Shown: positions 7,302 through 15,916, counted from the first letter of the stretch. The stretch: DNA of 19,585 nt from Arthrobacter sp. (GCA_025464925.1 JAODMS010000213.1:1-19585); one strand, 5' to 3'. The notes: generated by a model not told the origin, from the letters alone. A program made the numbers and translations.

Positions 7302-8987
7302 CTACAGGCCGAGCTCCTCAAGGATCGGCAGCTTCTCCCGGACCCAGGCGCGCGCCTCGGTGGCACTCGAGGCGGACAGCGCCAGCTTGGCCAGTTCCTG
7401 CGCCTCGGACAGCGTGACGGTCTTCAGTACGGTGGAAACGGCCGCGAGGGAGCGAGCCGTCATGGACAGCGTGGAGACCCCCAGGCCGGTGAGCACAACC
7501 GCGAGGGCAGGGTCCGCCGCGGCCTCGCCGCAGACTCCCACCGGCTTGTTGGAGCCTTCCGCTCCCGACCCTTCGACCGTCAGTTTCACCAGCCGGAGCA
7601 CGGCAGGCTGCCAGGGCGTGTTGAGCGCCGCGAGCGGACCGAGCTGGCGGTCCGCGGCCATGGCGTACTGGGTGAGGTCATTGGTGCCCAGGCTGGCGAA
7701 GGCGACTTCCCGGAGGATGGCCTCGGCGGTGAGGGCCGCCGAGGGTACTTCCACCATGACGCCGGGGGTCTTGATGCCGGCCTCGGCGCACAGCGAGGCA
7801 AAGTGGGCGGCCTCCTCCGCGGTGGAAATCATCGGCGCCATGACCCAGACGTCCGCCTCGGATTCCTTCTCGGCGAGGGCGACTGCCTGAAGCTGGCGTT
7901 CCAGCACGCCGGGCGTGGTGAAATCCGTGCGGTAGCCACGCACGCCCAGGGCCGGGTTGGGCTCGGTGGCGTCGGTCAGGAAGGGCAGGGGCTTGTCCGC
8001 GCCGGCGTCAAGCGTGCGGAGCACCACCTTCTTGCCCGGGAAGGCATCGAACACACCCTTGTAGGCGGCGGCCTGTTCTTCCACGGTGGGCTCGGTGTCC
8101 CGTTCCAGGAAGCAGAACTCGGTCCGGAACAGACCGACGCCCTGGGCGCTGAGTGCCGCGGCGGCCGCGGCATCCTTGGCCCCGCCGACATTGGCCAGGA
8201 GCGGGACGAGGTGCCCGTCCGCTGTCGAGCCCTGACCGTCAAATGCTGACAGCAGCGAGGCGGTGGCGGACCAGGCCGCGGCAGCTGCCCGCTGGGACTC
8301 GTCAGGTTCCGCGGTGATGGCGCCGGCGGCACCGTCAACGTAGACCTCTGTGCCGTCGGCGATCTCGTCGACGCCGGTGGCGGCCACCACAGCGGGCAGG
8401 CCGAGCGAGCGGGCGATGATGGCGGTATGGGACTGGGGGCCGCCACCGGCCGTGACGAGCGCAAGGATCGTCTCCGGATCCAGGGTTGCAGTGTCCGCGG
8501 GGGCGAGATCCTCGGCCACGAGGATAAACGGGGTGGCGGAGGCCGGGATGCCAGGCGCGGGCACGCCGCGGAGTTCGGCCACGATCCGGGACCGGACATC
8601 CAGGACGTCGGCGGCGCGCTCTGCCATGTAGCCGCCCAGGTTGTGCAGCATCTCGGCCACCGAGGCGCCAGCCTCCCAGATGGCGCGCTCGCTGGACGTG
8701 CCGCGGCCGATCAGCTTCGCGGCGGCCTTGAGGAGCATGGTGTCGGTGGCCATGAGTGCGGTGGCTTCCAGGACGGCCTTGCCGTCGCCGCTGACGGTTT
8801 CAGACCGGGCTTTGAGTCCGTCGTGGACAGCCTTTGCAGCACTCTTGAGCGCTGCGGTGGCCTCTTCCGCCGGGACACCCTCCGGCAGGCGCTCGCCGGA
8901 CGGCGGCTCGCTGATCGGTTTGGGCATCTGACGGATAAGGCCGATGATGCGGCCGGGGCTGACGCCTACGCCTTTAAAGGTCTGCAC
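7302..8987 (-). CDS. ptsI: PTS enzyme I (phosphoenolpyruvate-protein phosphotransferase)
   Basis: Enzyme I takes phosphate from phosphoenolpyruvate onto a histidine and passes it to HPr, feeding all PTS sugar permeases. It is cytoplasmic and 561 residues, close to the usual 570. The phosphorylated histidine is H187 in GGPQSHTAIIARSLG. The PEP-binding barrel shows GLFRTEFCFLER, RTLDAGADKPLPFL, NPALGVRGYR and FASLGTNDLTQYAMAADR. The catalytic cysteine is C486 in VGVCGEAAADP. The start is GTG at 8987, with GAGGA six bases upstream on the minus strand; the N-terminus MQTFKGVGVSPG is normal for the family. It is divergent from the TetR-mtlA-mtlD genes that depend on it. No HPr gene accompanies it in this window, so ptsH must lie elsewhere. 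Confidence 0.96.
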   Translation of the reverse strand: MQTFKGVGVSPGRIIGLIRQMPKPISEPPSGERLPEGVPAEEATAALKSAAKAVHDGLKARSETVSGDGKAVLEATALMATDTMLLKAAAKLIGRGTSSERAIWEAGASVAEMLHNLGGYMAERAADVLDVRSRIVAELRGVPAPGIPASATPFILVAEDLAPADTATLDPETILALVTAGGGPQSHTAIIARSLGLPAVVAATGVDEIADGTEVYVDGAAGAITAEPDESQRAAAAAWSATASLLSAFDGQGSTADGHLVPLLANVGGAKDAAAAAALSAQGVGLFRTEFCFLERDTEPTVEEQAAAYKGVFDAFPGKKVVLRTLDAGADKPLPFLTDATEPNPALGVRGYRTDFTTPGVLERQLQAVALAEKESEADVWVMAPMISTAEEAAHFASLCAEAGIKTPGVMVEVPSAALTAEAILREVAFASLGTNDLTQYAMAADRQLGPLAALNTPWQPAVLRLVKLTVEGSGAEGSNKPVGVCGEAAADPALAVVLTGLGVSTLSMTARSLAAVSTVLKTVTLSEAQELAKLALSASSATEARAWVREKLPILEELGL

Positions 8988-9014
8988 TGAAGGTCCTCGT
9001 TCTCTGCCAGTAGC

Positions 9015-9080
9015 CAGGTGCCGCGGCTGACCCGGCTGGACGCATTGACGGCTACGTCAATCGGCGGGTCGCGGCACCTG
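9015..9080 (-). promoter_or_regulatory. Nested stem-loop in the ptsI leader
   Basis: An outer stem pairs CAGGTGCCGCG (9015-9025) with CGCGGCACCTG (9070-9080) over 11 bp. After a four-base bulge it continues with ACCCG (9030-9034) and CGGGT (9065-9069). Inside lies a separate perfect hairpin, ATTGACG-GCTA-CGTCAAT (9044-9061). If ptsI starts from the TACACT box at 9091-9086, the transcript would begin almost exactly at this structure, about 28 bases before the ptsI ribosome binding site. It is not an intrinsic terminator for either gene, because the A6 run lies on the wrong side. A role in mRNA stability or regulation is inference. Confidence 0.6.
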
Positions 9081-9085
9081 AAAAA

Positions 9086-9091
9086 AGTGTA
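9086..9091 (-). promoter_or_regulatory. Candidate -10 box (TACACT) for ptsI
   Basis: TACACT on the minus strand fits TANNNT and would place the start site near 9079, at the base of the nested hairpin. No convincing -35 was found. Confidence 0.35.
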
Positions 9092-9105
9092 TGTGATGCA
9101 GTTCA

Positions 9106-9120
9106 TATAGCGTTGCTATA
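9106..9120. promoter_or_regulatory. TATAGC-GTT-GCTATA palindrome, probable TetR operator
   Basis: This is a perfect 6-bp inverted repeat around a three-base centre, lying in the ptsI-TetR intergenic region five bases before the TetR -10 box. Its size, symmetry and position fit an autoregulatory TetR-family operator. Binding has not been shown. Confidence 0.5.
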
Positions 9121-9125
9121 GGTGA

Positions 9126-9131
9126 TAGGGT
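9126..9131 (+). promoter_or_regulatory. Putative -10 box (TAGGGT) for the TetR gene
   Basis: TAGGGT fits TANNNT and ends seven bases before the ATG at 9139, giving a possibly leaderless transcript. The AGGG inside it could instead serve as a ribosome binding site at eight-base spacing. Confidence 0.4.
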
Positions 9132-9138
9132 AACGGTT

Positions 9139-9867
9139 ATGAGTTTAGATGGCCAGCTTCCGCCGAAAACACGGCTGTTGCGTGCCGCGGCCGAGTTGCT
9201 GGCCAACTCCGGGGGATCGGCGGTTTCCACCCGCCAGATTACCCAGCTGGCAGGAGTTACCGCCCCCACCCTCTACCACCATTTCGGTGACAAGGAAGGG
9301 CTGTTCGACGCCGTCGTCGCTGCAGGTTTTGAGGAATATGTAGCGGGCGAACGCGACTTCGCACCGTCCGGGCAGCCGCTGGAGGACATCGGGCGGATGT
9401 GGGATAACCACGTGCAGTTCGGGCTGAACCAGCCGGAACTGTACCTGGTCATGTTTGGCAATATCCGCCCTGAGAGCCGGCCGGCCATCGTCGCTGATGC
9501 CGAGGTGCTCATGGAGGAGATGCTCAACAAGGCAGCAGTCGCAGGCCAACTCAACGTCCCGCCCAAGGAAGCCGCCAGGAGTATCCTGGCGGCCAATGTG
9601 GGAGTGACGCTCATGCTGATCGCGGAAAAGGTGCCTGAGCGCAATCTCGAGCTGTCCGCTATGACCCGCGACGCCATGATCTTTGCGGTTTCCACGGAGC
9701 AGGCGCGGAACGACGGGCCTGAGACCACCGGGAAATCCTCAGTAGTCGTGGCGGCTATTGCCTTGAACGCGGCGCTCCAGGCGTCCCATTCGGACCAGCT
9801 CTCCAGCTCGGAACTCAAGCTCTTCCTCGAATGGCTCCACCGGATTTCCACCAGCTCCACCAGCTAG
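9139..9867 (+). CDS. TetR-family regulator, probable controller of the mannitol PTS genes
   Basis: This is a 242-residue regulator. The N-terminal HTH is typical of the family: RLLRAAAELLANSGGSAVST, then RQITQLAGVTAPTLYHHFGDKEGLFDAV (about 12-58). The C-terminal two thirds are helical and would form the ligand-binding and dimerisation domain; the ligand is not evident. It lies 59 bases before mtlA on the same strand and is divergent from ptsI, and a perfect palindrome stands at its promoter. Control of mtlAD, and perhaps of ptsI, is therefore likely, with itself in the loop. This differs from the Firmicute MtlR (PRD-type) and the enterobacterial MtlR arrangements. Whether mtlA has its own promoter in the 59-base gap or is read through from this gene is not clear. 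The C-terminus ends in a Ser/Thr-rich tail of no evident function. Confidence 0.88.
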   Translation: MSLDGQLPPKTRLLRAAAELLANSGGSAVSTRQITQLAGVTAPTLYHHFGDKEGLFDAVVAAGFEEYVAGERDFAPSGQPLEDIGRMWDNHVQFGLNQPELYLVMFGNIRPESRPAIVADAEVLMEEMLNKAAVAGQLNVPPKEAARSILAANVGVTLMLIAEKVPERNLELSAMTRDAMIFAVSTEQARNDGPETTGKSSVVVAAIALNAALQASHSDQLSSSELKLFLEWLHRISTSSTS

Positions 9868-9913
9868 TTCGTCGAAAATATCGGATCATCCTGCGGTGCA
9901 GCAGGAATGGCGG

Positions 9914-9920
9914 TTAGGAA
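9914..9920 (+). promoter_or_regulatory. Ribosome binding site of mtlA
   Basis: TTAGGAA lies six bases before the ATG at 9927 and fixes that start. A small hairpin, CCTGC (9890-9894) with GCAGG (9901-9905), lies just upstream. Confidence 0.6.
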
Positions 9921-9926
9921 AATCAC

Positions 9927-11963
9927 ATGGCAACAGAGACAGTTGCGAAACCCCGTACCAGCGTGCGCGTGGGCGTCCAGAAATTCGGGACGTTCCTGTC
10001 CGGAATGATCATGCCCAACATCGGAGCGTTCATCGCCTGGGGCATCATCACCGCCCTCTTCATCGAGAAGGGCTGGCTACCCGTCCCCGAACTCGGCGGC
10101 TTCGGCACGAACGCCGCAGGGGAGCCGAATGTGGGCCTGGTCGGCCCGATGATCACCTACCTGCTGCCGCTCCTGATTGGCTACACCGGCGGCAGGATGG
10201 TCTACGACGTACGAGGTGGCGTCGTTGGCGCTATCGGCACGATGGGCGTCATCGTCGGCGCCGGCATCCCGATGTTCATTGGCGCCATGATCATGGGTCC
10301 GCTCGGCGGCTGGAGCATCAAGAAGATCGACGCCATCTGGGACGGGAAGATCCGCCCCGGCTTCGAGATGCTGGTGAACAACTTCTCCGCCGGCATCTGG
10401 GGCGCACTGCTCGCCATGCTGGGCTTCTACGGCATCTCCCCATTGGTCCAGGCCTTCAGCCAGGGCGCCGGCAACGTGGTCCAGTTCCTGGTCAACAACG
10501 GCCTCCTGCCATTGACCAGCATCTTCATCGAACCGGCCAAGGTGCTGTTCTTGAACAACGCCATTAACCACGGCGTGCTGACCCCGCTGGGCGTCCAGCA
10601 GTCGCTTGAGCAGGGCAAGTCCATCCTGTTCCTGCTCGAGGCCAATCCCGGCCCGGGCCTCGGTATTCTGCTCGCCTACATGTTCTTCGGCAAGGGCCTA
10701 GCCAAGGCATCAGCGCCCGGAGCCGCCATCATCCACTTCTTCGGTGGTATCCACGAGATCTACTTCCCCTACGTGTTGATGAAGCCGGCCCTCCTCCTCG
10801 CCGCGATCGGCGGCGGCATGACGGGGATCGCGACACTGGCCCTCACCAACTCCGGCCTGGTGGCGCCGGCAGCCCCGGGATCCATCATCGCGGTGCTCGC
10901 CCAGACCGCGCGTGACAGCTACCTCGGAGTGATCCTCTCGGTCCTGCTCGCCACCGCTGCCTCCTTCCTGATCGCTTCGGTCATCCTGAAGTCCAGCAAG
11001 GCCTCCGATGAAGACGAGCTGGGCGAGGCCACGTCCCGAATGGAATCCATGAAGGGCAAGAAGAGCTCGGTTTCTTCCGTCCTCACGGGTACGGCTGCCG
11101 GCGCGGGCACTGTGGCGGTCCTCGCAGGCCCGGTCAAGAACATCGTCTTCGCCTGCGACGCGGGCATGGGTTCCAGCGCCATGGGCGCCTCGGTGCTGCG
11201 GAACAAGATCAAGGCCGCCGGCTTTCCGGATGTCAAGGTCACCAACTCCGCCATCGCCAATCTCAGCGACAGCTACGACGTCGTCATCACCCACCAGGAT
11301 CTGACCGAGCGGGCCAAGCCCGTAACGTCCAGTGCGGTGCATTTCTCCGTGGACAACTTCATGAACAGCCCGCGCTATGACGAGATCGTGGAAATGGTCA
11401 AGAGCAGCAACACCGCACCTGCACCGGAGGCCGGGACAGGCGCTGCTGGCGGCGCACCCGGGGCAGCGCCTGCCGCCGGCGTTACCGCTGTTGCTGCCGC
11501 GAGTCCGGCCACGGACACCGAGGCCGGACCGGCCGGCATCCTGGTAAGTGAAAGCGTCGTCCTCAACGGCACGGCAACCACCCGGGACGCTGCCATCGAC
11601 GAGGCCGGCCGGCTCCTGCTGGATCGCGGCGCTGTCGACACCGGTTACCTGGATGCCATGCACGAGCGCGAGAAATCCGTCTCCACCTACATGGGCAGCT
11701 ACCTCGCCATTCCGCACGGTACCAATGCGGCCAAAGACCACATCAAGAAGTCTGCGGTCTCCGTGGTCCGCTACCCGCAGGGCATCGACTGGAACGGCAA
11801 GGAGGTCAAGTTCGTGGTGGGCGTCGCCGGCATCAACAACGAGCATCTCCACATCCTGTCCTCGATCGCGAAGGTATTCACGAACAAGGCCCAAGTCGCA
11901 CAGCTGGAGGCGGCCACCTCGGTCGACGAAGTGCTGGCGCTGTTCGGAAAGGTCAACTCATAG
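9927..11963 (+). CDS. mtlA: Mannitol-specific PTS transporter IICBA
   Basis: The protein imports mannitol and phosphorylates it to mannitol 1-phosphate. It is 678 residues, with the domain order of Escherichia coli MtlA. The IIC membrane domain (about 12-355) starts [20 protein letters not shown] and includes the substrate motif [15 protein letters not shown], with E277 the conserved glutamate. The IIB domain begins near 403, with phosphocysteine C410 in [11 protein letters not shown]. An Ala/Pro/Gly-rich linker spans about 491-533. The IIA domain follows, with phosphohistidine H597 in YLAIPHGTN, and ends [11 protein letters not shown] and [11 protein letters not shown]. All catalytic residues are present, so the protein looks fully functional. 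It lies downstream of a TetR gene, and its TAG stop overlaps the GTG start of mtlD by one base, giving translational coupling. Confidence 0.96.
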   Translation: MATETVAKPRTSVRVGVQKFGTFLSGMIMPNIGAFIAWGIITALFIEKGWLPVPELGGFGTNAAGEPNVGLVGPMITYLLPLLIGYTGGRMVYDVRGGVVGAIGTMGVIVGAGIPMFIGAMIMGPLGGWSIKKIDAIWDGKIRPGFEMLVNNFSAGIWGALLAMLGFYGISPLVQAFSQGAGNVVQFLVNNGLLPLTSIFIEPAKVLFLNNAINHGVLTPLGVQQSLEQGKSILFLLEANPGPGLGILLAYMFFGKGLAKASAPGAAIIHFFGGIHEIYFPYVLMKPALLLAAIGGGMTGIATLALTNSGLVAPAAPGSIIAVLAQTARDSYLGVILSVLLATAASFLIASVILKSSKASDEDELGEATSRMESMKGKKSSVSSVLTGTAAGAGTVAVLAGPVKNIVFACDAGMGSSAMGASVLRNKIKAAGFPDVKVTNSAIANLSDSYDVVITHQDLTERAKPVTSSAVHFSVDNFMNSPRYDEIVEMVKSSNTAPAPEAGTGAAGGAPGAAPAAGVTAVAAASPATDTEAGPAGILVSESVVLNGTATTRDAAIDEAGRLLLDRGAVDTGYLDAMHEREKSVSTYMGSYLAIPHGTNAAKDHIKKSAVSVVRYPQGIDWNGKEVKFVVGVAGINNEHLHILSSIAKVFTNKAQVAQLEAATSVDEVLALFGKVNS

Positions 11964-13126
11964 TGAAAGCTGTTCATTTCGGGGCAGGAAACATCGGACG
12001 CGGATTCGTGGGCTTGTTGCTTCACGAGGCGGGGTATGAGGTGGTCTTCGCGGACGTCGCGGAGGCGCTGATCACCCAGCTGGCCGCCGCAGACAGCTAT
12101 GACGTCCACGAGGTGGGGGAGGACCCCACCGTCCGCACCGTGCAGAACTTCCGCGCGCTGAACTCCAGCACGCAGGAAGCAGACGTCATCAGGGAGATCG
12201 CGACGGCGGACATCGTCACCACAGCGGTGGGTCCGCATATCCTCAAATTCGTAGCCCCCGTGATCGCCAGGGGAATTGCCGCCCGGGACGCAGGGCTGGC
12301 ACCGCTGCAGGTGATGGCGTGCGAAAATGCCATCAATGCGACGGACATCCTGAAGTCCGAAGTGGCTGGCCAGTGGGATCCCGCCGCCGGACCGCTGGCC
12401 GCCACTGCGGTGTTTGCGAACACGGCGGTGGACCGGATCGTGCCGAACCAGGAAGCCGGACAGGGCCTGGACGTCACCGTGGAGACGTTCTACGAGTGGG
12501 TGATCGACCGCACCCCGTTTGACGGCGCGGAACCGGTCATCCCGGGGGCAACCTTCGTGGACGAGCTGGCGCCGTACATCGAGCGCAAACTGTTCACGGT
12601 CAATACCGGGCACGCCGCGGCGGCCTACTTCGGGTTCGAAGCAGGCCTCGAGAAGATTTCCGAGGCCATGTCCGACCAGGACGTGGCCGCCGATGTGCGC
12701 GCGGTCCTGGATGAAACCAAAGAGCTGCTGGTGGCCAAGCACGGCTTCAACCGCGAAGAGCAGGAGGCGTACGTCCAGAAGATTCTGGGCCGTTTCTCCA
12801 ATCCGCACCTGCCGGACACCGTAAACCGGGTGGGGCGGGCACCGCTGCGCAAGCTCGGCCGGCATGAACGCTTCATCGGCCCGGCTGCGGAGTTGGCCGA
12901 ACGCGGGATCGTCCCTGAGGCGCTGCTCGGGGCGATCGCCGCAGCCCTGCGGTTCAACGATCCGGCCGACGCCGAGGCCGTGGAACTCACCCAGATCCTC
13001 GCCGCTTCCACGCCCGAGGAAGTCACCGAGAAGGTCACCGGACTGACGGCAGAGCACCCGCTGTTCCCGGCCGTGGTGGCGCTGGTGGACGAGGCCAAGA
13101 CGGAGCGCACCGCGACTCCCGTCTGA
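11963..13126 (+). CDS. mtlD: Mannitol-1-phosphate 5-dehydrogenase
   Basis: This NAD-dependent cytoplasmic enzyme oxidises mannitol 1-phosphate, the product of MtlA, to fructose 6-phosphate for glycolysis. It is 387 residues (E. coli 382). The N-terminal Rossmann motif is [12 protein letters not shown]. The long-chain polyol dehydrogenase signature K-x4-N-x2-H is present as KLFTVNTGH, giving K209, N214 and H217 as catalytic residues. The start is GTG at 11963, whose G is also the last base of the mtlA TAG stop; GGAAAGG about nine bases upstream acts as the ribosome binding site inside the mtlA coding sequence. The only base shared between the two genes is that G. The gene is followed by a strong hairpin, so TetR-mtlA-mtlD is probably a complete unit. 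Confidence 0.97.
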   Translation: MKAVHFGAGNIGRGFVGLLLHEAGYEVVFADVAEALITQLAAADSYDVHEVGEDPTVRTVQNFRALNSSTQEADVIREIATADIVTTAVGPHILKFVAPVIARGIAARDAGLAPLQVMACENAINATDILKSEVAGQWDPAAGPLAATAVFANTAVDRIVPNQEAGQGLDVTVETFYEWVIDRTPFDGAEPVIPGATFVDELAPYIERKLFTVNTGHAAAAYFGFEAGLEKISEAMSDQDVAADVRAVLDETKELLVAKHGFNREEQEAYVQKILGRFSNPHLPDTVNRVGRAPLRKLGRHERFIGPAAELAERGIVPEALLGAIAAALRFNDPADAEAVELTQILAASTPEEVTEKVTGLTAEHPLFPAVVALVDEAKTERTATPV

Positions 13127-13140
13127 TCGCCTGGACGCGA

Positions 13141-13174
13141 ACGACGCCGGAACTCAACTGAGTTCCGGCGTCGT
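13141..13174. terminator. 16-bp inverted repeat between mtlD and the permease, bidirectional terminator
   Basis: ACGACGCCGGAACTCA (13141-13156) is the exact reverse complement of TGAGTTCCGGCGTCGT (13159-13174). The arms are separated by AC, so the innermost pairs must open to form a loop. On the plus strand CGTTTAAG follows, a short T-tract. It lies between convergent stop codons. Confidence 0.85.
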
Positions 13175-13214
13175 CGTTTAAGCTGCGTCTAAACCACGTT
13201 GCCGGCGGGCGGGG

Positions 13215-14675
13215 CTAGCGGACTGACGCGGTCTCGGCGCGGGCCATTGCCTGCCACTCGGCCACGCGGGCCTGGTGGAGCGGGGAACGGCGGACGACGG
13301 CGTAGGCGGCGCCAAGGACAGCGAACCAGGCGGGTGTCACCAGCAGTGCCGTGAGCGTGTCCGGCTGGGTGGTCAGGGCCCAGATGAGGAACGCGAAGAA
13401 TGCGAACACCACCCACACCATCGGAATGCCGCCGGGCATCTTGAACGGTGAGGCCTTGTGCAGCGCGGGGCGGCGCTTCCGGAACACCAGGTAGCTGGCC
13501 AGGATGATGCTCCAGACGAACATGAAGCAGACGGCGGACACGGTGGTGACCATGTCGAACGCAACGCCGACGTCCTTGCCCGCATAGAGCAGGGCCACCC
13601 CGGCGAGCAGCAGCACGCAGGAGAGGAACAGGGCGTTCTGCGGGACCTTGCGGCTGGAGAGGCGGCCGAACAGCTTGGGGGCATCGCCGTCGTTGGCCAG
13701 GCCGAACACCATGCGCGAGGTGGAGTAGATGCCCGAGTTGGCGGAGGACATGGCCGAGGTCAGCACCACGAGGTTCACCACGGTGGCGGCGATGCCTAGG
13801 CCCGCGAGGGAGAACATGGCGATGAACGGGCTCTGGCCTGCCTTGAACTCCGTCCATGGGGTGACGGACATCAGGATGATCAGGGCACCTACGTAGAAGA
13901 GCATGACGCGCAGCGGAATGGCATTGATGGCGCGGGGCAGGTTGTGCTCCGGGTTTTTGGTCTCGGCCGCGGCGGTGCCCACGAGTTCAATGCCCACGAA
14001 CGCGAAGACGGCGATCTGGAAGCCGGCCACGAAGCCCATGAATTCCTTGGGGAAGAAGCCGCCGTGGCTCCACAGATTGGTGAAGGTGGCGGTGCCGGCG
14101 CCGGACTGGAACCCGGTGAAGATCATCACGAGGCCAACGACGATCAGCGCCACGATGGCCACGATCTTAATGAGCGCGAACCAGAACTCCGTCTCTCCGA
14201 AGGCCTTGACGGTGGGGAGGTTCAGCAGGAGCAGGATGATGATGGTGGCGATGCCCGGGATCCACAGCTGAACGCCCGGCCAGAGCTGCTCGGCGTAGCC
14301 GGCGATCGCGATCACGTCCGCCACACCCGTCACCACCCAGCAGAACCAGTAGGTCCAGCCGGTGAAGAAGCCGGCCCAGGGCCCCAGGAGGTCGCCCGCG
14401 AAATCGCTGAAGGACTTGTAGTTCAGGTTGGACAGCAGCAGCTGGCCCATGGCGCGCATCACGAAGAACAGCATGAAGCCGATGATCATGTACACGAAGA
14501 TCACGGACGGTCCGGCTACTGAAATGGTCTTGCCGGAGCCCATGAAGAGGCCGGTGCCGATGGCGCCGCCGATGGCCAGGAGCTGGATGTGTCGGTTGCT
14601 CAATGAGCGTGAAAGGTGGGGCTCGGTGGCCTGGCTGGAGGCGGATCTCTGCTCCGTGGTGGTCTGTTCGCGCAT
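13215..14675 (-). CDS. cycA: D-serine/D-alanine/glycine-type amino acid permease
   Basis: This is a 486-residue APC-superfamily transporter with about twelve membrane helices, importing small neutral amino acids by proton symport. Long stretches match E. coli CycA as I know it: SNRHIQLLAIGGAIGTGLFM near 26, then SGKTISVAGPSVIFVYMIIG, FTGWTYWFCWVVTGVADV, FAGFQIAVFAFVGIELVGT-type sequence (here VAGFQIAVFAFVGIELVGT), AAETKNPEHNLPRAIN, and LVVLTSAMSSANSGIYSTSR. This closeness makes CycA the best assignment, although AnsP- and AroP-type paralogues share the fold. The ATG at 14675 is preceded on the minus strand by AAGGA at eight-base spacing. The gene is monocistronic: it faces mtlD across a terminator, and the LacI gene behind it reads toward it from 161 bases away. 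Import of alanine would supply Ald. Confidence 0.9.
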   Translation of the reverse strand: MREQTTTEQRSASSQATEPHLSRSLSNRHIQLLAIGGAIGTGLFMGSGKTISVAGPSVIFVYMIIGFMLFFVMRAMGQLLLSNLNYKSFSDFAGDLLGPWAGFFTGWTYWFCWVVTGVADVIAIAGYAEQLWPGVQLWIPGIATIIILLLLNLPTVKAFGETEFWFALIKIVAIVALIVVGLVMIFTGFQSGAGTATFTNLWSHGGFFPKEFMGFVAGFQIAVFAFVGIELVGTAAAETKNPEHNLPRAINAIPLRVMLFYVGALIILMSVTPWTEFKAGQSPFIAMFSLAGLGIAATVVNLVVLTSAMSSANSGIYSTSRMVFGLANDGDAPKLFGRLSSRKVPQNALFLSCVLLLAGVALLYAGKDVGVAFDMVTTVSAVCFMFVWSIILASYLVFRKRRPALHKASPFKMPGGIPMVWVVFAFFAFLIWALTTQPDTLTALLVTPAWFAVLGAAYAVVRRSPLHQARVAEWQAMARAETASVR

Positions 14676-14696
14676 TTCAACAATCCTTAGTGAGGT

Positions 14697-14716
14697 CCGC
14701 CGCAGGGTGACGGCGG
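14697..14716 (-). promoter_or_regulatory. Small hairpin in the cycA leader
   Basis: CCGCCG (14697-14702) pairs with CGGCGG (14711-14716) around eight bases. It lies 22 bases upstream of the cycA start, next to its ribosome binding site. A TACCTT -10 candidate stands at 14740-14735 on the minus strand. The function is unknown. Confidence 0.3.
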
Positions 14717-14836
14717 TTACAAATCAGCCTTCCTAAGGTACAGCCTGGGAAACCCTTGCGCATTCTCCAACGTTTCACCACGTGTTCAGGGCCCGCCTCC
14801 GGCGCCCGCCTATTCCTTGACGGCGTCTTGCGGACT

Positions 14837-15916
14837 TCAGCATTCGTCTTCTTTGATTTTGGTCAGGCGATGGAGAGACAGGGATGTTAGGTCGGCGCTG
14901 TTCCGGACCGCGAGCCGGGGCCGCAGCAGCACCCCGTCCGGTGCCGGATTGCCTGTGGCAGCGAGCCGGTCCACGAGCGAGGCCATGGCGATGTCTGCGG
15001 CTTCCTCGAGCGGCTGGGCCACGGAGGCGATTCCGAGCGCCTGTGCCACCGGGGTGTCATCGAAGCCGATGACCGCGATGCCGCGCCCTGTTTCCCGCAC
15101 TGCGGTTTGGACGCCGATGGCCAGGGAATCCGAGGCACAGACAACTGCGGTTGGGCTGCCCCGTCCGAAAAGGGCGAGGGCGGCACGGTATCCCTCGGCA
15201 GCGAAGTTGGGCACCCCGGTGTCCAGTTGCTCGAGCTCGTGCTCAGAGGTGCCCAGGGATAACATCTGCTCCCTCCATCCCCGGCGCCGTTCGTCTCCCA
15301 TGCCGGACCCCTCGGGCCATCCGATGAAAGCGATGGACCGGTGGCCAGCCGTGGACAGGTGGGCCGTAGCTTCCCGTGTGCCCGCCGCCCCGTCGACGTC
15401 GACCCAGCTGTGCCGGGGCATGTCGGTCTCGCTGTCTCGAGGCCAGGGCCGCCCGAACGACACAAAGGGCACTTCCTTGGCCTCAAGCCACCTGATCCGC
15501 GAGTCATCGTAATGAGAGCCGGTCAGCACGAAGCCGTCGACATTGACCGTGGACAACAACAGGTTGTACTGGGCGACCTCGTCCGCGTCCGAACGTGCAG
15601 TGAAAAGCACGATCCGGTAATCATGCTTCTGGGCGGCTTCGGTAAGTGAGCGCAAGAAACGGTCCAGAGCTGCAGCGTTCATGCCGTCCGCATCCGGGTC
15701 CAACCGGAACCCGAGGAGCCGGGATCTGCTCGTGCGCAGCTGGCGCGCCGCGAGATTCGGTTGATACCCCGTCTGGGCAATGCTTTCGAGGACCCTCGCC
15801 CGGGTTTCCGGGCGGACTCTGTCGGGTTCGTTGAGGACGTTCGAGACTGTCTGCCGCGATACGCCGGCATGTCTGGCAACCGACTCCACCGTCGGTCTTC
15901 TCCGTGCCTCGGCCAT
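14837..15916 (-). CDS. LacI-family transcriptional repressor, probable regulator of the adjacent glycosidase
   Basis: This is a sugar-responsive DNA-binding protein of 359 residues from the chosen start. The LacI HTH is at the N-terminus (PTVESVARHAGVSRQTVSNV, about 8-27), followed by the hinge region (NLAARQLRTSRSRLLG) and a periplasmic-binding-protein-like effector domain, with VNVDGFVLTGSHYDDSRI and the late IAVIGFDDTPVAQ segment. The frame is open further upstream to 15970. I chose ATG 15916 because GGGAGGG sits five bases before it on the minus strand and because the HTH then starts at the normal distance. It is divergent from the glycosidase gene, with copies of one 12-bp sequence over both promoters, which implies autoregulation and control of the glycosidase. 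The effector is unknown; family practice suggests a mono- or oligosaccharide. Confidence 0.92.
   Translation of the reverse strand: MAEARRRPTVESVARHAGVSRQTVSNVLNEPDRVRPETRARVLESIAQTGYQPNLAARQLRTSRSRLLGFRLDPDADGMNAAALDRFLRSLTEAAQKHDYRIVLFTARSDADEVAQYNLLLSTVNVDGFVLTGSHYDDSRIRWLEAKEVPFVSFGRPWPRDSETDMPRHSWVDVDGAAGTREATAHLSTAGHRSIAFIGWPEGSGMGDERRRGWREQMLSLGTSEHELEQLDTGVPNFAAEGYRAALALFGRGSPTAVVCASDSLAIGVQTAVRETGRGIAVIGFDDTPVAQALGIASVAQPLEEAADIAMASLVDRLAATGNPAPDGVLLRPRLAVRNSADLTSLSLHRLTKIKEDEC

Noticed and set aside
10710..11894. Minus-strand open frame of 394 codons opposite mtlA, and a similar one opposite mtlD (11771-13057)
   Set aside because: Both lie entirely antisense to genes with intact catalytic motifs, and their translations show no domain pattern.
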